A DNA stretch of 64,000 bases from Candidatus Sphingomonas colombiensis (lineage in GTDB: Bacteria; Pseudomonadota; Alphaproteobacteria; Sphingomonadales; Sphingomonadaceae). The notes under the pieces are model-generated. The model did not search any database. It saw nothing but the letters and a program-made list of their open reading frames with translations, and was not told the origin of the DNA. Numbering within the stretch: position 1 is the stretch's first letter; each line of letters begins with the position of its first letter. This document shows positions 61,834 through 64,000 of the stretch, piece by piece. Position numbers and translations under genes: made by a program. Location of the stretch: positions 2,945,001-3,009,000 of the forward strand of contig CP119315.1 of assembly GCA_029202845.1 (NCBI GenBank), given 5' to 3'.

Positions 61834-62052
61834 AAAATGCTCCTTCATCGATCAGCGGATAAACGGCATGCGCCGATATAGCAGCGCCGAGTCAGCCGGA
61901 GCGTGTCTGCTGGATGAATTCACGGTAACGGGATGCGACGATTTCGTGTCGCCAAGCCATGCTCGAGCGAGGCGCGGAATCAGATGAGGCCGCTGTCGGC
62001 GTGCGCCCGCCCGGGATCCCGGATCGTCAAAGCACTTTTCGGAATTTCCGAC

Positions 62053-62127
62053 TGGCTGGGGCGGCAGGATTCGAACCTGCGAATGGCGGCATCAAAAGCC
62101 GCTGCCTTACCACTTGGCGACGCCCCA
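62053..62127 (-). tRNA. tRNA-Gln (anticodon TTG)
   Basis: On the minus strand the acceptor stem TGGGGCG pairs with CGCCCCA, the anticodon stem GCGGC/GCCGC holds the loop TTTTGAT with anticodon TTG, and the T-arm GCAGG-TTCGAAT-CCTGC is perfect. The discriminator base is G and CCA is encoded at 62055-62053. Without CCA it spans 62056-62127. Confidence 0.95.
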
Positions 62128-62251
62128 GCATCGGTTGCGGAGGGGCCCCTTAGCGTGCGTTCGCGGGAACCGCAATTGCCGCTGGAGGGATCATTGCTCA
62201 CGCCAGTCGCCGCGCACCGACATTAGCGTCGATGCGCGGCGCTTTTTCGTT
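62128..62251. other. Intergenic gap between tRNA-Gln and the S9 peptidase
   Basis: A 124-base gap with no open frame of interest. It has no clear hairpin; the leftward peptidase gene ends at 62252 and may be followed by the tRNA transcription unit on the same strand. Confidence 0.4.
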
Positions 62252-64000
62252 TCACTCGGCGTTAGGCTTCGCTCGATTCGCGCGATAGCGATCGAACCAC
62301 GCGATTATCGCCGAAGCCTTGGCGGCGCTCTGGGACGGGCGGGCGGCGAGGCCGCCGTGGCTGGCGCCGGGCACCTTTACCAGCGCGGTAGGGACGCCCT
62401 GGATCTGGAGCGCGGCATAATATTGCTCGCTCTCACTTACCGGCGTGCGATAATCCTCGCCGCCGACCACCACCAGCGTTGGCGTTTTGACGTTGCCGAC
62501 GAGGCTGAGCGGCGAACGCTTCCAATAGCTCATTGGATCTTCCCACGGCAGTTTGGCGAACCAATAGCGTGAGGTGAACAACGTGTTGTCCATCGTCAGC
62601 GCCTCGCTTGCCCAGTTGATCACCGGCTTCTGTGTCGCGGCAGCCTTGAAGCGATCGGTCTTACCGACGATCCAGGCGGTGAGCACCCCGCCGCCCGATC
62701 CGCCGGTGACGAACAGATTGTCCGGATCAGCAGTGCCGTCCGCGATCGCGGCGTCAACCGAGGCGATCAGATCGTCATAATCCTGGCTCGGATAATTCTT
62801 GTCGATCAGATTGGCGAATTCCGCACCGTAGGAGGTCGAGCCGCGCGGGTTGGTCCACAGCACCGCATAACCGGCGGCGGCATAAAGCTGCACATCGGTG
62901 GAGAAGCTGGGGCCGTAGGCGCTGTTGGGGCCGCCGTGGATCTCGAGGATCAACGGCACCTTTTGTCCCGGCTGGCGCCCTGGCGGGGGTGGCGAGCCAC
63001 GCGTCGATGGCCCGGCCGTCCGGCGCGGTGACGGCGATCTTGCGCACCGGCGCCATCGTCTTTGCTTCGAGCAGGTTCGCGTTGAGATCCGTGAGCCGTC
63101 GGGCCTTTCCGCCCGAGGAGACCCACACATCTGCCGGGGCGTTCGCCTCGCCGCCCGTATAGGCGATCACGCCATTACGAGAGACGGAGAAATCGCCCCC
63201 GGTGTAAGGCCGGTCGATCCCGCCGCCAGCGACGTTCTCGACGATGGTCGAGGCGCGGCCATCGAGCGTGATCCGCGCCACCTTGCGCTTCCCGTGATCG
63301 TCATAGCTCGCATAGAGACTGTTGCCGTCCGCCGCCCAGCTAGCATCCTCGATCCCGCGATCCAGCGACGGGGTCAGTGAGCGCGGGTTTTCCGCTGCCC
63401 GGCCGCCGACGTAGAGCTGCGTATTCTCATAGCTGCGACGATGATCGTCGAACCCGAGCCACGCGACTTTCGATCCATCCGGCGAGAAGCGCGGTGCGGC
63501 ATCCGGGCCATCCCGGCTGGTGAGGGTGTGCAAGTCGCCGGTCGCGGTGTCGACCGAGATCACCTCGCTGTTCAACACCTGACGCTCGGCATCGGGGGTG
63601 CGAATCGCTGAGAACAGGATGGCGCGGCCGTCCGGGCTCCATGAAAGCGGACCATTGTCGTCGAACTTGCCGAAGGTGAGCTGGCGCGCGCCACCGCCGT
63701 CCGCCGAGACGACGAAGAGGTGATCGTTGCCCGGCTTGATATAGCCGCCGCCATCGGCGCGGTAGGTGATGCGGTCGATCACCTCCAGCGGCTCGGCCCA
63801 TTTTGCGCCTTCGGGTTTGGCGGGCGCCTTGCCCAGCGTCATGGCGTCGCCCGCGACCGTAGCGATATAGGCGAGGCGGCGCCCATCCGGCGACCAGGCG
63901 AGCGAGTTGGGATCGTTCGGAAGCGCGGTTACGCGCGTCACCGCGTCATTGCCCAACCAGCGGACGAACAATTGCGGGTTGGCACCGTCTGACGCGACAT
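62252..64000 (-). pseudogene. S9 family (prolyl oligopeptidase-like) peptidase, frameshifted, 5' end beyond window
   Basis: The frame is open to the right edge of the window (63971 is an internal TTG, not a start), so the N-terminus is missing. An N-terminal beta-propeller of WD40-like repeats (SPDGRRLAYIA, SPDGRAILFSA, SPDGSKVAWLG) is followed by the catalytic domain with nucleophile Ser in GGSGGG, Asp in GGEDYRTPVSES and His in GASHGG. A one-base gain in the G run at 62985-62989 (five G instead of four) shifts the frame between the propeller and catalytic domain; with it removed the sequence reads AWLATPPGRQPGQKVPLILE. It is an exported or periplasmic peptidase in most relatives; the signal peptide is outside the window. 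Confidence 0.82.

Noticed and set aside
1..64000. Prophage, insertion sequences, integrated elements or defence islands
   Set aside because: No transposase, integrase, phage structural gene, toxin-antitoxin pair or restriction gene was found; all genes fit a housekeeping chromosomal region.

Overview
The window is a contiguous piece of chromosome from a GC-rich alphaproteobacterium, most likely Sphingomonas or a close sphingomonad. That placement rests on gene content and style: a DUF2794 protein, a phoR-pst-phoU-phoB cluster, a complete Entner-Doudoroff operon (zwf-pgl-edd-glk-eda), OxyR with AhpC/AhpD in place of AhpF, a cassette of PqqD-like protein and HPr-kinase-like protein, and a flavin-transferase cluster with DUF2271, DUF4198 and PepSY proteins. 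The genus is an inference; no rRNA is present to test it. Coding density is very high and there is no insertion sequence, prophage or CRISPR array. No gap without a gene exceeds about 230 bases.

Layout. 1-9.9 kb: a DUF4403 lipoprotein (cut by the window edge), katG, an A-type Fe-S carrier, exonuclease III, an LplT-like MFS protein, pgsA-moaD-moaE, and the peroxide block oxyR / ahpC-ahpD. 9.9-13.3 kb: TauE/SafE permease, cysE, DUF2794 protein, a short-chain dehydrogenase and a small secreted protein. 13.4-20.6 kb: phosphate block transcribed leftwards, phoR-pstS-pstC-pstA-pstB-phoU-phoB, with a Pho box across the end of phoR. 20.7-23.3 kb: a four-gene cassette (Tat-like small protein, PqqD-like protein, HprK-related kinase, nucleotidyltransferase) of unknown function, the best candidate for an undescribed system. 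23.2-28 kb: VanZ-like protein, gph, glmU-glmS. 28.2-29.5 kb: rpsF-rpsR-rplI. 29.7-37.4 kb: a GT-C-like membrane protein, fabD-fabG-acpP-fabF-mltG, a DUF7218 protein and purF. 37.5-40.6 kb: SDR, small secreted protein, proB and an NAD-dependent epimerase. 40.6-46.3 kb: Entner-Doudoroff operon. 46.3-50.1 kb: argC, an SH3-only protein, a MarR regulator, secG and pyrG. 50.2-58.1 kb: a two-component pair followed by a tripartite RND efflux system. 58.1-61.1 kb: apbE and its probable partners DUF4198, DUF2271 and PepSY. 61.3-64 kb: an RcnB-like protein, tRNA-Gln(TTG) and an S9 peptidase cut by the window edge.

How the genes work together. Peroxide defence (katG, oxyR, ahpCD) and phosphate starvation response (phoR to phoB) are complete stress modules. 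glmU and glmS give UDP-GlcNAc, fab genes and pgsA feed membrane lipids, and mltG acts on peptidoglycan. The zwf to eda set takes glucose to pyruvate and glyceraldehyde-3-phosphate. The apbE cluster looks like an extracytoplasmic flavin-linked redox module; its DUF2271 protein carries a SGAT motif resembling an FMN attachment site.

Caution on sequence quality. Four genes (pstA, proB, the RND adaptor and the S9 peptidase) are interrupted only by single extra bases, eight in all, and removing those bases restores full-length family members every time. No one-base loss was found. This one-sided pattern suggests uncorrected insertion errors in the assembly more than real pseudogenes, but the sequence alone cannot decide.
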